This document shows positions 8,361 through 16,058 of a stretch of 64,000 nt of DNA, piece after piece. The stretch spans positions 8,350,001-8,414,000 of the forward strand of contig NZ_CP019724.1 in assembly GCF_002005225.1 (NCBI RefSeq). Reading direction: 5' to 3'. The stretch is from Streptomyces pactum. GTDB lineage: Bacteria > Actinomycetota > Actinomycetes > Streptomycetales > Streptomycetaceae. The position numbers and the translations under genes are program-made. The notes under the pieces were generated by a model. That model made no database searches, was not told the origin of the DNA, and worked only from the letters and a program-made list of their open reading frames with translations. The stretch's first letter is position 1; the number at the start of each line of letters is the position of its first letter.

Positions 8361-8491
8361 GAGACCACATCGCAGTCGGAATTCCACGCTCGAAGCATGA
8401 CCTTCTCCCTTTCCGGTGAACAGACGGACGGTGTTCCGCGGTCCTGCCGGCCGATGCGGGCGGGGTGCCGGACGGCGCGGGCGGCGGGCGC

Positions 8492-8530
8492 GGACGCCGA
8501 GAGCCCGCCCGCGGCGGGCTCTCGGCGTCC
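8492..8530. terminator. Strong hairpin, probable terminator for the VOC transcript
   Basis: Perfect 18-bp inverted repeat (GGACGCCGAGAGCCCGCC and complement) around CGC. It lies in the 287-bp gap upstream of rmlB and downstream of the VOC gene on the same strand, so it would insulate the rmlB operon from read-through. Confidence 0.75.
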
Positions 8531-8576
8531 CCGGGGAGGCGACGCCCTCGCCCGCCCCCTGTCCGGTGAGGCTGAA

Positions 8577-8630
8577 CGGCCGCCCTCGAAGGCGTCTCGA
8601 GACGGACTCGAAGGCCTTCGAGGGCGGCCG
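8577..8630. repeat. Long inverted repeat with 20-nt loop
   Basis: CGGCCGCCCTCGAAGGC is followed after 20 nt by its perfect complement. The loop itself contains the palindrome GTCTCGAGAC. It lies just 3' of the VOC gene on the minus strand and is most simply its primary terminator; the second hairpin at 8492-8530 follows. The unusual loop symmetry could also permit a cruciform. Confidence 0.6.
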
Positions 8631-8647
8631 GCCGGGGGGCGTCGTCG

Positions 8648-8995
8648 TCAGCCGTCCTGCAGCAGCCCCAGAACGTTGCCGTCCAGGTCGGTGACGGTGG
8701 CCACGCGACGACCGCCGCCGACGTCCTTGGCGGGGTCGCGCACCGTGGCGCCCGCGGCGGTCACCTCGGCGAGCTTCGCCTCGATGTCCGCCACGTGCCA
8801 GTAGGCGACCTGCGAGTCCTGCGCCCCCGCCGGCACCAGCCCGACGTGCTGCCCCGCGACGTCGAAACCGACGTAGTACTCCGAGTCGGTCTGCGGCTCG
8901 ATGCCGAACAGGACGGCGTACAGCTTCTTGGCCGCTGCCACGTCCGCCACGGGATGCAGCACGGTCTTGATTCCCTTAATGGCCGAGTCAGCCAT
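8648..8995 (-). CDS. VOC (glyoxalase/bleomycin-resistance) family protein
   Basis: 115 residues, a full-length single VOC module: KTVLHPVADVAAAKKLYAVLFG, a central Y-Y-V-G-F-D strand, then a second beta-alpha-beta half (VAYWHVADIEAKLAEVTAAGAT) ending in TVTDLDGNVLGLLQD. The final D-G-N-V-L-G-L strand is typical of the superfamily. Start ATG at 8995 has GGGAGTGAGA upstream; an ATG two codons earlier lacks this spacing. It may act in resistance or as a small metal-dependent enzyme; the sequence does not say which. It is flanked by hairpins downstream and divergent from the secreted hydrolase gene. Confidence 0.85.
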   Translation of the reverse strand: MADSAIKGIKTVLHPVADVAAAKKLYAVLFGIEPQTDSEYYVGFDVAGQHVGLVPAGAQDSQVAYWHVADIEAKLAEVTAAGATVRDPAKDVGGGRRVATVTDLDGNVLGLLQDG

Positions 8996-9159
8996 TCTCA
9001 CTCCCGGGGGTTGGAATTGCGTCGCTACATGCTAGGGAAATCCGCGAAGCCGACGCATCTTCACGCATGCCGCCTCGAGCGGGTTTCCAGACGTCCTCGA
9101 GCAAAAGCCGACAGGGCGATGCCACGCTGCCAGCGCGCTGAATTCAGGAGGGGAATCAC

Positions 9160-10707
9160 GTGAGAAGGCTTGCGTTGGTCACAACAGCGATGGCGGTCGG
9201 TCTGCTGGGCTCGGCCGTCGTCCCGGTCACGGCGGCGGAGGAGGCGGCGGCGCCGGCCGCCGGCAGCGTCGACTGGATACCGTGTCCGGGCGGCGACCCG
9301 GTCCTCGGCGACATGCTCGAGGGCCTGGAGTGCGGCTCGCTACAGGTGCCGCTCGACTACGACGAACCCGACGGCAGGAAGATCAGCCTGGCGCTGACCC
9401 GGGCCAAGCACACCGTCCCCGACAGCGAGTACCAGGGCGTCGTCGTGCTCAACCGCGGCCAGTGGCCCGGCGGCATCGGCCGCGACCTGCCCACCCGCTA
9501 CGCCCAGGGCACGACCGGGCTGGCGAAGGACGTCGGCGACGCCTACGACTGGATCGGCTTCGACCCGCGCGGCGTGGGCGCCAGCGAGCCGGCCGTCGTC
9601 TGCGACAGCGACTACCTCGACCCCGGGCACGCCCAGCCGGACCCGGTGCCGCCCACGCCCGCCGCCGAGCGGGAGTGGACGCAGCGGGCCCGCGCGTACG
9701 CCGAGAGCTGCGGCGACAAGTACGGCGACGTGCTCAGGCACCTGAGCACCCAGGAGGCGGCGCGCGACCTGGACCGGATGCGCGCCGCGCTCGGCCAGCA
9801 GAAGATCACCTACTTCGGCACCGACTGGGGCACCTACCTCGGCTCGGTCTACGCCTCGATGTTCCCGCACCGGGTGCAGCGCATGGTCCTGGACAGCGTG
9901 GTGCGTCCCAGCGGCGTGGGGTACCGCGACAGCCTCCGCAAGAACGTGACGTCCCAGCGCAACGCCGAGATCTTCTTCGCCTGGGTCGCCCGGTACGACG
10001 ACGTCTACCACCTGGGCACCACCGCGGCCGAGGTCGAGGCGAACTACTACGAGGGACAGGACGCGCTCCGCACGGCGCCCGTCGACGGCAGGATCGGCCC
10101 CTCCGAGTGGGCCGACGTCTTCGAACCGGTCGTCTACCGGAGCTGGACCTGGCTCTCCCGCGCGCAGATGCTCTCCGACTGGGTGGTGCGCAAGGACCCG
10201 GCGTCGCTGCGGGCCGGCTACTCACCGCCGGGCTTCCCGCACCAGAACCGGCACGCGATGACCAACGCGGTCAACTGCCTCGACGGCCCCTGGCCGCGCG
10301 ACTGGAGCCGGTGGCACCGCGACCACACCCGCCAGTACGACGCCGGCAACCGGTTCTTGACCTGGACCAACGCCTGGTACAACGCGCCGTGCGCCTTCTG
10401 GCCGGAGCCCGCCAGGAGCGAGCCGCTCGAGGTCGGCGACCGCACGGTGGACGTCCTGCTGGTGCAGCCCCAGTTCGACACCGCGCACGGTGTGGCCGGC
10501 GCCGCCGAGACGCACAGGCTGTTCCCGAACTCCCGGCTGGTCCTGGAGAGGGGCGGTCACAACGTCGGCGCCGCGCTGTCGGCGAACAACAACGTCTGCC
10601 TCAACGAGTACGTCGGCGACTTCCTCAGGGACGGCACCCGTCCGGCCTCCCGGCGGGGGGCCGACGCCACCTGCAAGGCGTCACCGGACCCGGTCCCGGC
10701 GTCCTGA
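9160..10707 (+). CDS. Secreted alpha/beta hydrolase, tripeptidyl-aminopeptidase-like (S33), with Asp at the nucleophile position
   Basis: 515 residues with a Sec signal peptide (MRRLALVTTAMAVGLLGSAVVPVTAAEE). The mature part follows the Streptomyces Tap/SlpD pattern: VDWIPCP, CGSLQVPLDYDEPDG, VVVLNRGQWPGG, YDWIGFDPRGVGASEP, and the C-terminal LLVQPQFDTAHGVAGAAETH and LERGGHNVGAAL segments supplying acid and His. The nucleophile elbow, normally G-x-S-Y-G, reads YFGTDWGTYLG: Ser is replaced by Asp. Asp nucleophiles occur in dehalogenases and epoxide hydrolases of the same fold. The GTG at 9160 follows AGGAGGGGA. It acts outside the cell and might trim or activate the exported product. Confidence 0.85.
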   Translation: MRRLALVTTAMAVGLLGSAVVPVTAAEEAAAPAAGSVDWIPCPGGDPVLGDMLEGLECGSLQVPLDYDEPDGRKISLALTRAKHTVPDSEYQGVVVLNRGQWPGGIGRDLPTRYAQGTTGLAKDVGDAYDWIGFDPRGVGASEPAVVCDSDYLDPGHAQPDPVPPTPAAEREWTQRARAYAESCGDKYGDVLRHLSTQEAARDLDRMRAALGQQKITYFGTDWGTYLGSVYASMFPHRVQRMVLDSVVRPSGVGYRDSLRKNVTSQRNAEIFFAWVARYDDVYHLGTTAAEVEANYYEGQDALRTAPVDGRIGPSEWADVFEPVVYRSWTWLSRAQMLSDWVVRKDPASLRAGYSPPGFPHQNRHAMTNAVNCLDGPWPRDWSRWHRDHTRQYDAGNRFLTWTNAWYNAPCAFWPEPARSEPLEVGDRTVDVLLVQPQFDTAHGVAGAAETHRLFPNSRLVLERGGHNVGAALSANNNVCLNEYVGDFLRDGTRPASRRGADATCKASPDPVPAS

Positions 10708-10714
10708 TCCGTCA

Positions 10715-10755
10715 CCGGACGGGCCCCGCACGAGCGTCGTGCGGGGCCCGTCCGG
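10715..10755. terminator. Bidirectional hairpin terminator
   Basis: Perfect 19-bp inverted repeat (CCGGACGGGCCCCGCACGA and complement) around GCG, between the convergent hydrolase and glycosyltransferase genes. Confidence 0.88.
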
Positions 10756-10768
10756 CCGGACGGCCAAC

Positions 10769-12088
10769 TCAGCGCGGGGCGAGTGCCGCACCGCCCCGGT
10801 GGGCGGCGACCACCTCCCGCAGCGTGTGCGCCAGGTCGTTGGGCGCGGGCATGGCCAGCACCTCCTCGCCCAGGCGCCGGGCGTTCGCGCGCAGGGCCGC
10901 GTCCCCGAGCAGACGGACCAGTGCGGCACGGACCGCGGGCCCGTCCGCCTGGGCGGGTGTCATGGCCATCCCCGCGCCCGCACGGTCGAGGCAGCCGGAC
11001 TTCAGCGGAGCGTCGAACGCCCGGCCGATCAGCAACTGGGGAACGCCGTGGCGCAGAGCGCACCCGAACGACCAGGTGCCGCCGTGGTGCACCACGGCCG
11101 AGCAGGTCGGCAGCACCTCGGACAGCGGAACGGACTCCACCAGGCGGGTGTTGCCCGGCACCTCGCCCAGGGCCCGCCGCGCGTCCGGCGGCAGGGCCAG
11201 GACCAGCTCCATCTCCAGGCCGGCCACCGAGCCCAGGATCTCCCGGACCCGCTCGAGGGGCAGCGGCAGCCGTACCGGCCCGTCGTCGGCGACGTCGCCG
11301 AAGGTCATCAGGACCCGCGGCACCCGCGGCGGTCCGGCGAGCCATCCGGGCACGACGGCCGGGCCGTTGTAGGGGACGAACTGCACGGGAAGCGTCGTCG
11401 GCCGCGCGTCGGGCCGGAACGCCTCGGGGAACGGGGCGATGGTGAACTGCCCGTTGACCAGGTCCTCGCAGAACTCCACGCCGTACCTCGCGGCCCAGCC
11501 CGCCAGCCAGTCGCGCATGGCGTCGGCGCGCCGATGCGGCGGCTGCCGGGCTTTGGCGTGCAGGAAGTCCTCCCGCAGGCGCGTGTAGACGTCGACGGAG
11601 TACAGCACCCGGGCGTGGGCCGCGCCCACCGCGGCGGCGGCCACCGCGCCCGCGAACGCCTTCGCGCCCCAGAGCACCAGGTCCGGCCGCCAGGCGCGGG
11701 CGACGGCGACCAGGTCCTCCATCATCGGGTCGTTGGACCGCCGTGCCTGCGGCAGCACCAGGTCGTCGAAGACCCCGCAGGCCTGCTCCCAGCTCAGCCG
11801 CGCACGGTCGGGCCGTAGGTCGAACAGCGGCTCCAGCCCCTGCCGCGGGGCCCTTCTCGCGGCGGCGGCACGGTCCGACGTCTGACGCCGGTCGCGCTGC
11901 CTGCGGACCGTCGGTGTCTCGCCGGGCCCGACGCCCAGGCCCGTCAGCCCCGCCCCGGCGACGGCGTCCAGCAGGTCGGGCCAGCCGGCCACCCGCACCT
12001 CGTGCCCGGCCGTCCGCAGCGACCACGCCAGCGGCACCAGGTTGTACAGATGAGTCTTCCAGGGAAACGGCACGACGAGAACTCGCAC
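10769..12088 (-). CDS. Activated-sugar glycosyltransferase (GT1 fold, EryCIII-like)
   Basis: 439 residues. N-domain starts VRVLVVPFPWKTHLYNLVPLAWSLRTAGHEVRVA; the C-domain carries the sugar-nucleotide motif VVHHGGTWSFGCALRHGVPQ. It would transfer a deoxysugar from its dTDP form to an aglycone. Length and the N-terminal ~100-residue loop with LSWEQACGVFDDLVLPQARR resemble EryCIII/DesVII enzymes, which work with a P450-like helper protein; no such helper gene is seen near it. GTG at 12088 is preceded by AAAAGGAG. It is divergent from the micro-gene operon, with a StrR-type site 64 bp upstream of its start. Confidence 0.9.
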   Translation of the reverse strand: MRVLVVPFPWKTHLYNLVPLAWSLRTAGHEVRVAGWPDLLDAVAGAGLTGLGVGPGETPTVRRQRDRRQTSDRAAAARRAPRQGLEPLFDLRPDRARLSWEQACGVFDDLVLPQARRSNDPMMEDLVAVARAWRPDLVLWGAKAFAGAVAAAAVGAAHARVLYSVDVYTRLREDFLHAKARQPPHRRADAMRDWLAGWAARYGVEFCEDLVNGQFTIAPFPEAFRPDARPTTLPVQFVPYNGPAVVPGWLAGPPRVPRVLMTFGDVADDGPVRLPLPLERVREILGSVAGLEMELVLALPPDARRALGEVPGNTRLVESVPLSEVLPTCSAVVHHGGTWSFGCALRHGVPQLLIGRAFDAPLKSGCLDRAGAGMAMTPAQADGPAVRAALVRLLGDAALRANARRLGEEVLAMPAPNDLAHTLREVVAAHRGGAALAPR

Positions 12089-12151
12089 GACGTACTCCTT
12101 TTGGAACGTGGGAGGTGGAATGCACCCAGGAAAGTGCCATCTGAACCCGCC

Positions 12152-12180
12152 GTTCAACCGCTGAAACGCCGCGGTTGAAC
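12152..12180. promoter_or_regulatory. StrR-type activator binding site
   Basis: GTTCAACCG-N11-CGGTTGAAC: both 9-bp arms are perfectly complementary and the spacing is that of the StrR consensus (GTTCGACTG-N11-CAGTCGAAC). It lies in the divergent promoter region between the glycosyltransferase at 10769-12088 and the micro-gene operon starting at 12294. A TTGACA (12222-12227) and an inverted repeat CCGAGTAC/GTACTCGG (12231-12263) lie between the site and the micro-gene. Confidence 0.75.
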
Positions 12181-12293
12181 AAACGGGCCGGCACGGTCGG
12201 CAACACGGAAAACTCGTGAACTTGACAGAGCCGAGTACTCAACGGGACCGTCGGCGTACTCGGTTGCCGATACAGCCGAAGGAGGTGAAACAG

Positions 12294-12383
12294 ATGAAGA
12301 CGCTTCGTCAGTGGAATGCTCTGCGTTCGCAGCGCAAGGGCGGTGTCCGCCCGGCCGGTACGCACTTCAAGTGGGCGGCCTGA
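12294..12383 (+). CDS. 29-residue basic micro-peptide, candidate precursor or leader peptide
   Basis: ATG at 12294 to TGA at 12383. It has the best ribosome binding site in the region (AAGGAGGTGAAACAG, nearly full anti-SD complement). The peptide begins MKTLRQWNALRSQRK, has Gly-Gly at residues 16-17, and ends in HFKWAA. It has seven Lys/Arg and no Asp or Glu. Directly behind it is a perfect 34-bp hairpin and then a run of coupled enzyme genes, the layout of a RiPP precursor whose transcript is made in excess over its enzymes. The 12 residues after Gly-Gly hold modifiable residues (Thr, His, Phe, Lys, Trp). I do not recognise the family; a regulatory leader peptide is the main alternative. Confidence 0.6.
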   Translation: MKTLRQWNALRSQRKGGVRPAGTHFKWAA

Positions 12384-12398
12384 TCAGGTCGATCTCTG

Positions 12399-12432
12399 AG
12401 TCTGTGGAGGGTCGTACGACCCTCCACAGACT
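12399..12432 (+). terminator. Perfect 34-bp palindrome after the micro-gene (attenuator-like hairpin)
   Basis: AGTCTGTGGAGGGTCGT followed immediately by its exact complement, starting 15 bp after the micro-gene stop and ending 49 bp before the next start codon. As RNA it would form a very stable stem with GTAC as the loop. There is no T-tract. It is placed to reduce transcription into, or stabilise RNA upstream of, the enzyme genes. Confidence 0.75.
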
Positions 12433-12481
12433 GGCTTTCGGACCTCGGAAATCTCTGACCCTGGCAATCGAGGTGGGACCA

Positions 12482-13891
12482 GTGCACCGATGGAGTTACG
12501 AGCTTTTTGCCGTCGAACGGAAAACCTTGGACGGGCTGGTGGACCGTTTCCTGGCCCACGAGCCATGGCAGAAATCGCGCGATCCGCTGACCGAGGCGGA
12601 ACGCGCGGAACTGCGTGAGACGATCGCGGGACTCCGGCATCCCAGGGTCGTCGAAGAACTCTGCGCGCTGGCGGCGACCCACCCGCGTGCGGATGTCCGC
12701 CTGTCGGTGCTCGAGGGTGTCGAGCCGTTCCTGGCCACCCATCCCGCGGCGCGGGAGTTCCTGGTCTGGCTGCTCGGCGACGACGAGGACTTCATCGTGT
12801 TCTCCGCCGCGCGGATCGCCGGCCGGCACCGCGTCGGCGAGGCCTACGAGGAGCTGGTGCACATCACCGGACCGGCCGAGGCCGGCCTGTTGCGCAGCAC
12901 CAAACCGGTGGGCATCGGCGCCGCCGTCGTGGCCAAGGCGATGGACCGGATACTGGGGGCCGAGGACCGGGCGGCCCGGCTGGGGCTCGAGCGGGAGCAC
13001 GCCCGCACCGGGCAGTTGCCGCCGGGCACCGCACTGGACGAACACTGGGACTACGACCCGCACCACCTGCCACGCCCCGCCCCCGACGGCATGGTGCTCA
13101 TCCCGGCGTCGGACTTCGTCGTCGGAATCGGCATGGACGACGTCGTCCATCCGCTGTACGACGTGGACGACGCGGTCCCCAGGCAGACCCGCCACCTGCC
13201 CGACTTCCTCATCGACCGCTACCCGGTGACCAACCGGCAGTACGACCAGTGGGCGCAGGGCCCGCTGGCCGCCGAGCACGCGCTCTGCCACCCCGACGAG
13301 CCCGAGGGCAAGGACCACCGCCGCGGGATCGCCGGCGACACCCGGTTCGGCCCCGACCACCCCGCGACCGGCGTCGACTGGTTCGACGCCTACGCCTACC
13401 TCGCACACCTCGGAAAGCGGCTGCCGACCGAGCTGGAGTGGGAGAAGGCCGCACGCGGCGACAGCGGAGCCCGCTATCCGTGGGGCGACGACTTCGACCC
13501 GGACGCCCTGCGCTGGTTCGGCGCGTCCTACGCAGCGGTGCAGAACCTGGAGCAGTGGCGCGACGCCCTGAGCACCTTCGACGAGAAGAGCCCCGAGGTC
13601 ACCACCGTCCCGGTCGGCTCCCACCCCAAGAACGTCAGCGGCTACGGGGTCGCGGACCTGGTCGGGAACTGCTGGGAATGGACGGACACCAACTTCTTCA
13701 CCCGCGACCGGATGAAACCGATGATCTCCGGCAGGCCCCGCACCGAATGGGCGACGGCCGAGGAGACCTCGGTGGTCATCCGGGGCGGCGCGTGGACCTC
13801 CATGCGGGAGCAGGTCACGACGTACTTCCGCGGCAAGGACCTCTTCACGGACCGGCACAACGAGATCGGATTCCGAGGAGTGATCCGGTGA
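12482..13891 (+). CDS. SUMF1/FGE-fold protein with helical-repeat N-terminus (copy 1)
   Basis: 469 residues. Residues ~1-190 are helical with HEAT-like character (LRETIAGLRHPRVVEELCALAATHPRADVRLSVL). Residues ~200-469 are an FGE-sulfatase (SUMF1) domain: DGMVLIPASDFVVG, DFLIDRYPVTNRQYDQW, GVDWFDAYAYLAHLGKRLPT, ELEWEKAARGD, VADLVGNCWEWT and VVIRGGAWTS. The copper-binding Cys pair of true formylglycine-generating enzymes is absent (RGGAWTSMREQ), and I see no EgtB-type iron triad. The GTG at 12482 follows GAGGTGGG. Related folds act as oxidases in small-molecule pathways (EgtB, OvoA, PvdO). Its stop overlaps the next start (GTGA). Confidence 0.8.
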   Translation: MHRWSYELFAVERKTLDGLVDRFLAHEPWQKSRDPLTEAERAELRETIAGLRHPRVVEELCALAATHPRADVRLSVLEGVEPFLATHPAAREFLVWLLGDDEDFIVFSAARIAGRHRVGEAYEELVHITGPAEAGLLRSTKPVGIGAAVVAKAMDRILGAEDRAARLGLEREHARTGQLPPGTALDEHWDYDPHHLPRPAPDGMVLIPASDFVVGIGMDDVVHPLYDVDDAVPRQTRHLPDFLIDRYPVTNRQYDQWAQGPLAAEHALCHPDEPEGKDHRRGIAGDTRFGPDHPATGVDWFDAYAYLAHLGKRLPTELEWEKAARGDSGARYPWGDDFDPDALRWFGASYAAVQNLEQWRDALSTFDEKSPEVTTVPVGSHPKNVSGYGVADLVGNCWEWTDTNFFTRDRMKPMISGRPRTEWATAEETSVVIRGGAWTSMREQVTTYFRGKDLFTDRHNEIGFRGVIR

Positions 13892-14667
13892 GCCCGCCGC
13901 AGCGCATCCCGCGGTTTCGGTACGACGGCACGGTGACGGCGGACCAACGCGCCTTCTACGAGCAGTACGGATTCGTGATCTACCGCGGCGTGTTCGACGC
14001 ACAGGACGTGGAGGTCATCCAACGCGATGCCGAACGCCTGGAACGCGACACCCTCGAGGGGAAAGTACCGGCCGAGCACCGCGACCGGGTGATCAAACCG
14101 TCGTACGACGAGGACGGCCGGGCGACCCTGCACCGGCTGCCCTATTTCACCCTGCACTGCGCGAACACCCGAGAACTCATCGAGCGACGGCACCTGGACG
14201 CGCTCGGCCCCGGCCTGCTGGGACGGCCGACATGGCGGTTCGAGGACGCCATCGACGGAGCCGTGTGGCAGATGAAACGCGGCAGGCGAAGCTCGTACAG
14301 CGCGCTGGACTGGCACCTCGACTTCCCGCACGATCTCCCGGTGACCCCGCTGGTGAACGTGGGCATCTACCTGGACTCCGCCACCATCCGCAACGGCTGC
14401 CTGGTCCTCGTGCCCGGATCCCACCGGTATCCGCCGCGGCGGCTGGAGGCCGTGGGACTTCCCCTCGAAGCCGAGGCGGGCGACGTCATCTGCCACACCT
14501 ACAACATCCTCCACCATTCCGGGCCGGTGCTGGACGACACCAGCCGGGCGACGCTGTACGTGTACTACTCCGCGGGCGAGAAGCCCTCGGCGGGCACGGA
14601 GTACAGCCACCGGGCGGGCGAGGACTTCGCCAAAATGATCACCGGAGCGGAGGCCGGCACGCGATGA
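13888..14667 (+). CDS. Phytanoyl-CoA dioxygenase-like Fe(II)/2-oxoglutarate enzyme
   Basis: 259 residues. The iron facial triad is visible: the HxD of ALDWHLDFPHD and a distal His in ICHTYNILHHSGP, with the following DTSRATLYVYY supplying the Arg that holds 2-oxoglutarate. NGCLVLVPGSHRYPP is the typical PhyH strand. Such enzymes hydroxylate or otherwise oxidise an unactivated carbon. The GTG start overlaps the FGE copy 1 stop and its own stop overlaps the FGE copy 2 start, so the three proteins are likely made in fixed ratio and act on one substrate. Confidence 0.85.
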   Translation: MSPPQRIPRFRYDGTVTADQRAFYEQYGFVIYRGVFDAQDVEVIQRDAERLERDTLEGKVPAEHRDRVIKPSYDEDGRATLHRLPYFTLHCANTRELIERRHLDALGPGLLGRPTWRFEDAIDGAVWQMKRGRRSSYSALDWHLDFPHDLPVTPLVNVGIYLDSATIRNGCLVLVPGSHRYPPRRLEAVGLPLEAEAGDVICHTYNILHHSGPVLDDTSRATLYVYYSAGEKPSAGTEYSHRAGEDFAKMITGAEAGTR

Positions 14668-16058
14668 CCACCACCGAGCAGTTCTCCCCCGAGCCTTGCC
14701 TGCCCGAAGTCCCCGCCGAGGTCCTGCGGATCGCCGCCTCGACCGACGGGACGGCGGCGGAACACGACGCCCTGCTCGGCGGCTACCTGCGCACACTGGA
14801 ACGGCTCACCGACCCGCGACTGCTCGGGGAATGCCTGGCGGTCGGCCTGCTGCACGACACGCCCCGGATCCGCCGGCTCGCCCTGGCAGCCGCCGTACGG
14901 CTCGCCCCGGAACTGGCGGCCGAGGCCGTCGGGTGGGCGCTGGCCGACCCGGACGAGACCGTGCGGGGACCCGCGCTCGCCTCCCTGGCCTCGACATCCG
15001 CCCTGCGGTTGGCGGGCGGCCCGTCGGCGCTCCACGCCCTGCTGGCCGTCCTGGGCCGATCCCCCGAACAGATCACCGCGGGCGTCGGCAACTACGTGAC
15101 GGCGGCGGACGCGCACGCACTCGCCTCGGCCCGGACGCTGCTGGCCGACCCGGACCTGGCCGACACGGTCCTGGCCGAGCTGCCCGTCCCGCTGTCGGCC
15201 GACCGGCTGCCCAGCCGGCTCTCCCTGGACGGAATGCGGCACGTCCCGGCCGGACGGCTGCGCCGCGGGACGCGCCCCGGACAGGAACGCTCCTGGGGCG
15301 ACCCGGCCGAGGCGGCGGTGGACGAGGTCGAGGTGGCGGGGTTCCACCTGGACACCGTGCCGGTCACCAACGACGCGTACGACGCGTTCGTCGCCGACGT
15401 CGCCGGCCACGGCCACCTGTGGTGCCATCCGGACGAGCCGCGCGACACCGATCACACCCGCTCCACCGCCGACGATCCCCGCTTCGCCGGCGACCACCCC
15501 GTGACCGGGGTCAGTTGGTACGACGCGGCGGCCTACGCCGACTGGTGCGGCAAGCGGCTGCCCACCGAGGACGAATGGGAGCGGGCCGCGCGGGGCGACG
15601 ACCACCGCCGCCACCCGTGGGGCGCCACCTTCCGGCCCGACCTGGTACGGGGCCTGCACACGGTACTCGCGGGGGACGCTGCCACCGGCCCGGACCGCCA
15701 GACGTGGCTGCGCCGGCTCGCGGACCTCCGCATCACCGAACCGTCCGCGCTGACCGGCCCGGTGAACGACCTGCCGGGCAACGAGTCTCCCTTCGGAATC
15801 CGGGACATGTGCGGCAACGTGTGGGAGTGGACGTCCACCCGCTTCCTGGACGGCCTCCCGCTCCGGCCGCGCTTCGGCACGATGGACCCGGGCGACCTGT
15901 GGGGCGAGTGGTCGGCCGAGGTCAGCGTGCGCGGCGGGGCGTGGAGCTCACCCCCCGCGCTGCTCACCGCGGTGAGCCGGGCGGGAAAGCCCCTGGTGAC
16001 CAGGAGCCCGGAGATCGGGTTCCGCTGCGCGGTGAGCGAATCCGAGGCGCCACGGTGA
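14664..16058 (+). CDS. SUMF1/FGE-fold protein with helical-repeat N-terminus (copy 2)
   Basis: 464 residues, same architecture as copy 1 but clearly diverged. N-terminal ~200 residues are Ala/Leu-rich helical repeats (RIRRLALAAAVRLAPELAAE; DETVRGPALASLASTS). The C-terminal domain shows LDGMRHVPAGRLRRGT, FHLDTVPVTNDAYDAFV, GVSWYDAAAYADWCGKRLPT, EDEWERAARGD, IRDMCGNVWEWTSTRF and VSVRGGAWSSPPA. As in copy 1 the FGE copper Cys residues are missing, though DMCGNVW contains a Cys not seen in copy 1. It may form a complex with copy 1 through the repeat domains (inference). ATGA overlap with the gene before, GTGA overlap with the gene after. Confidence 0.8.
   Translation: MTTTEQFSPEPCLPEVPAEVLRIAASTDGTAAEHDALLGGYLRTLERLTDPRLLGECLAVGLLHDTPRIRRLALAAAVRLAPELAAEAVGWALADPDETVRGPALASLASTSALRLAGGPSALHALLAVLGRSPEQITAGVGNYVTAADAHALASARTLLADPDLADTVLAELPVPLSADRLPSRLSLDGMRHVPAGRLRRGTRPGQERSWGDPAEAAVDEVEVAGFHLDTVPVTNDAYDAFVADVAGHGHLWCHPDEPRDTDHTRSTADDPRFAGDHPVTGVSWYDAAAYADWCGKRLPTEDEWERAARGDDHRRHPWGATFRPDLVRGLHTVLAGDAATGPDRQTWLRRLADLRITEPSALTGPVNDLPGNESPFGIRDMCGNVWEWTSTRFLDGLPLRPRFGTMDPGDLWGEWSAEVSVRGGAWSSPPALLTAVSRAGKPLVTRSPEIGFRCAVSESEAPR

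Noticed and set aside
8393..8421. Possible StrR-type site upstream of rmlB
   Set aside because: The right half CCGGTGAAC is fair but the left half matches at only 1 of 9 positions.
12482..16058. Calling the SUMF1-fold proteins formylglycine-generating enzymes for a sulfatase
   Set aside because: The copper-ligand Cys residues are missing and no sulfatase gene with a C-x-P-x-R site is present.
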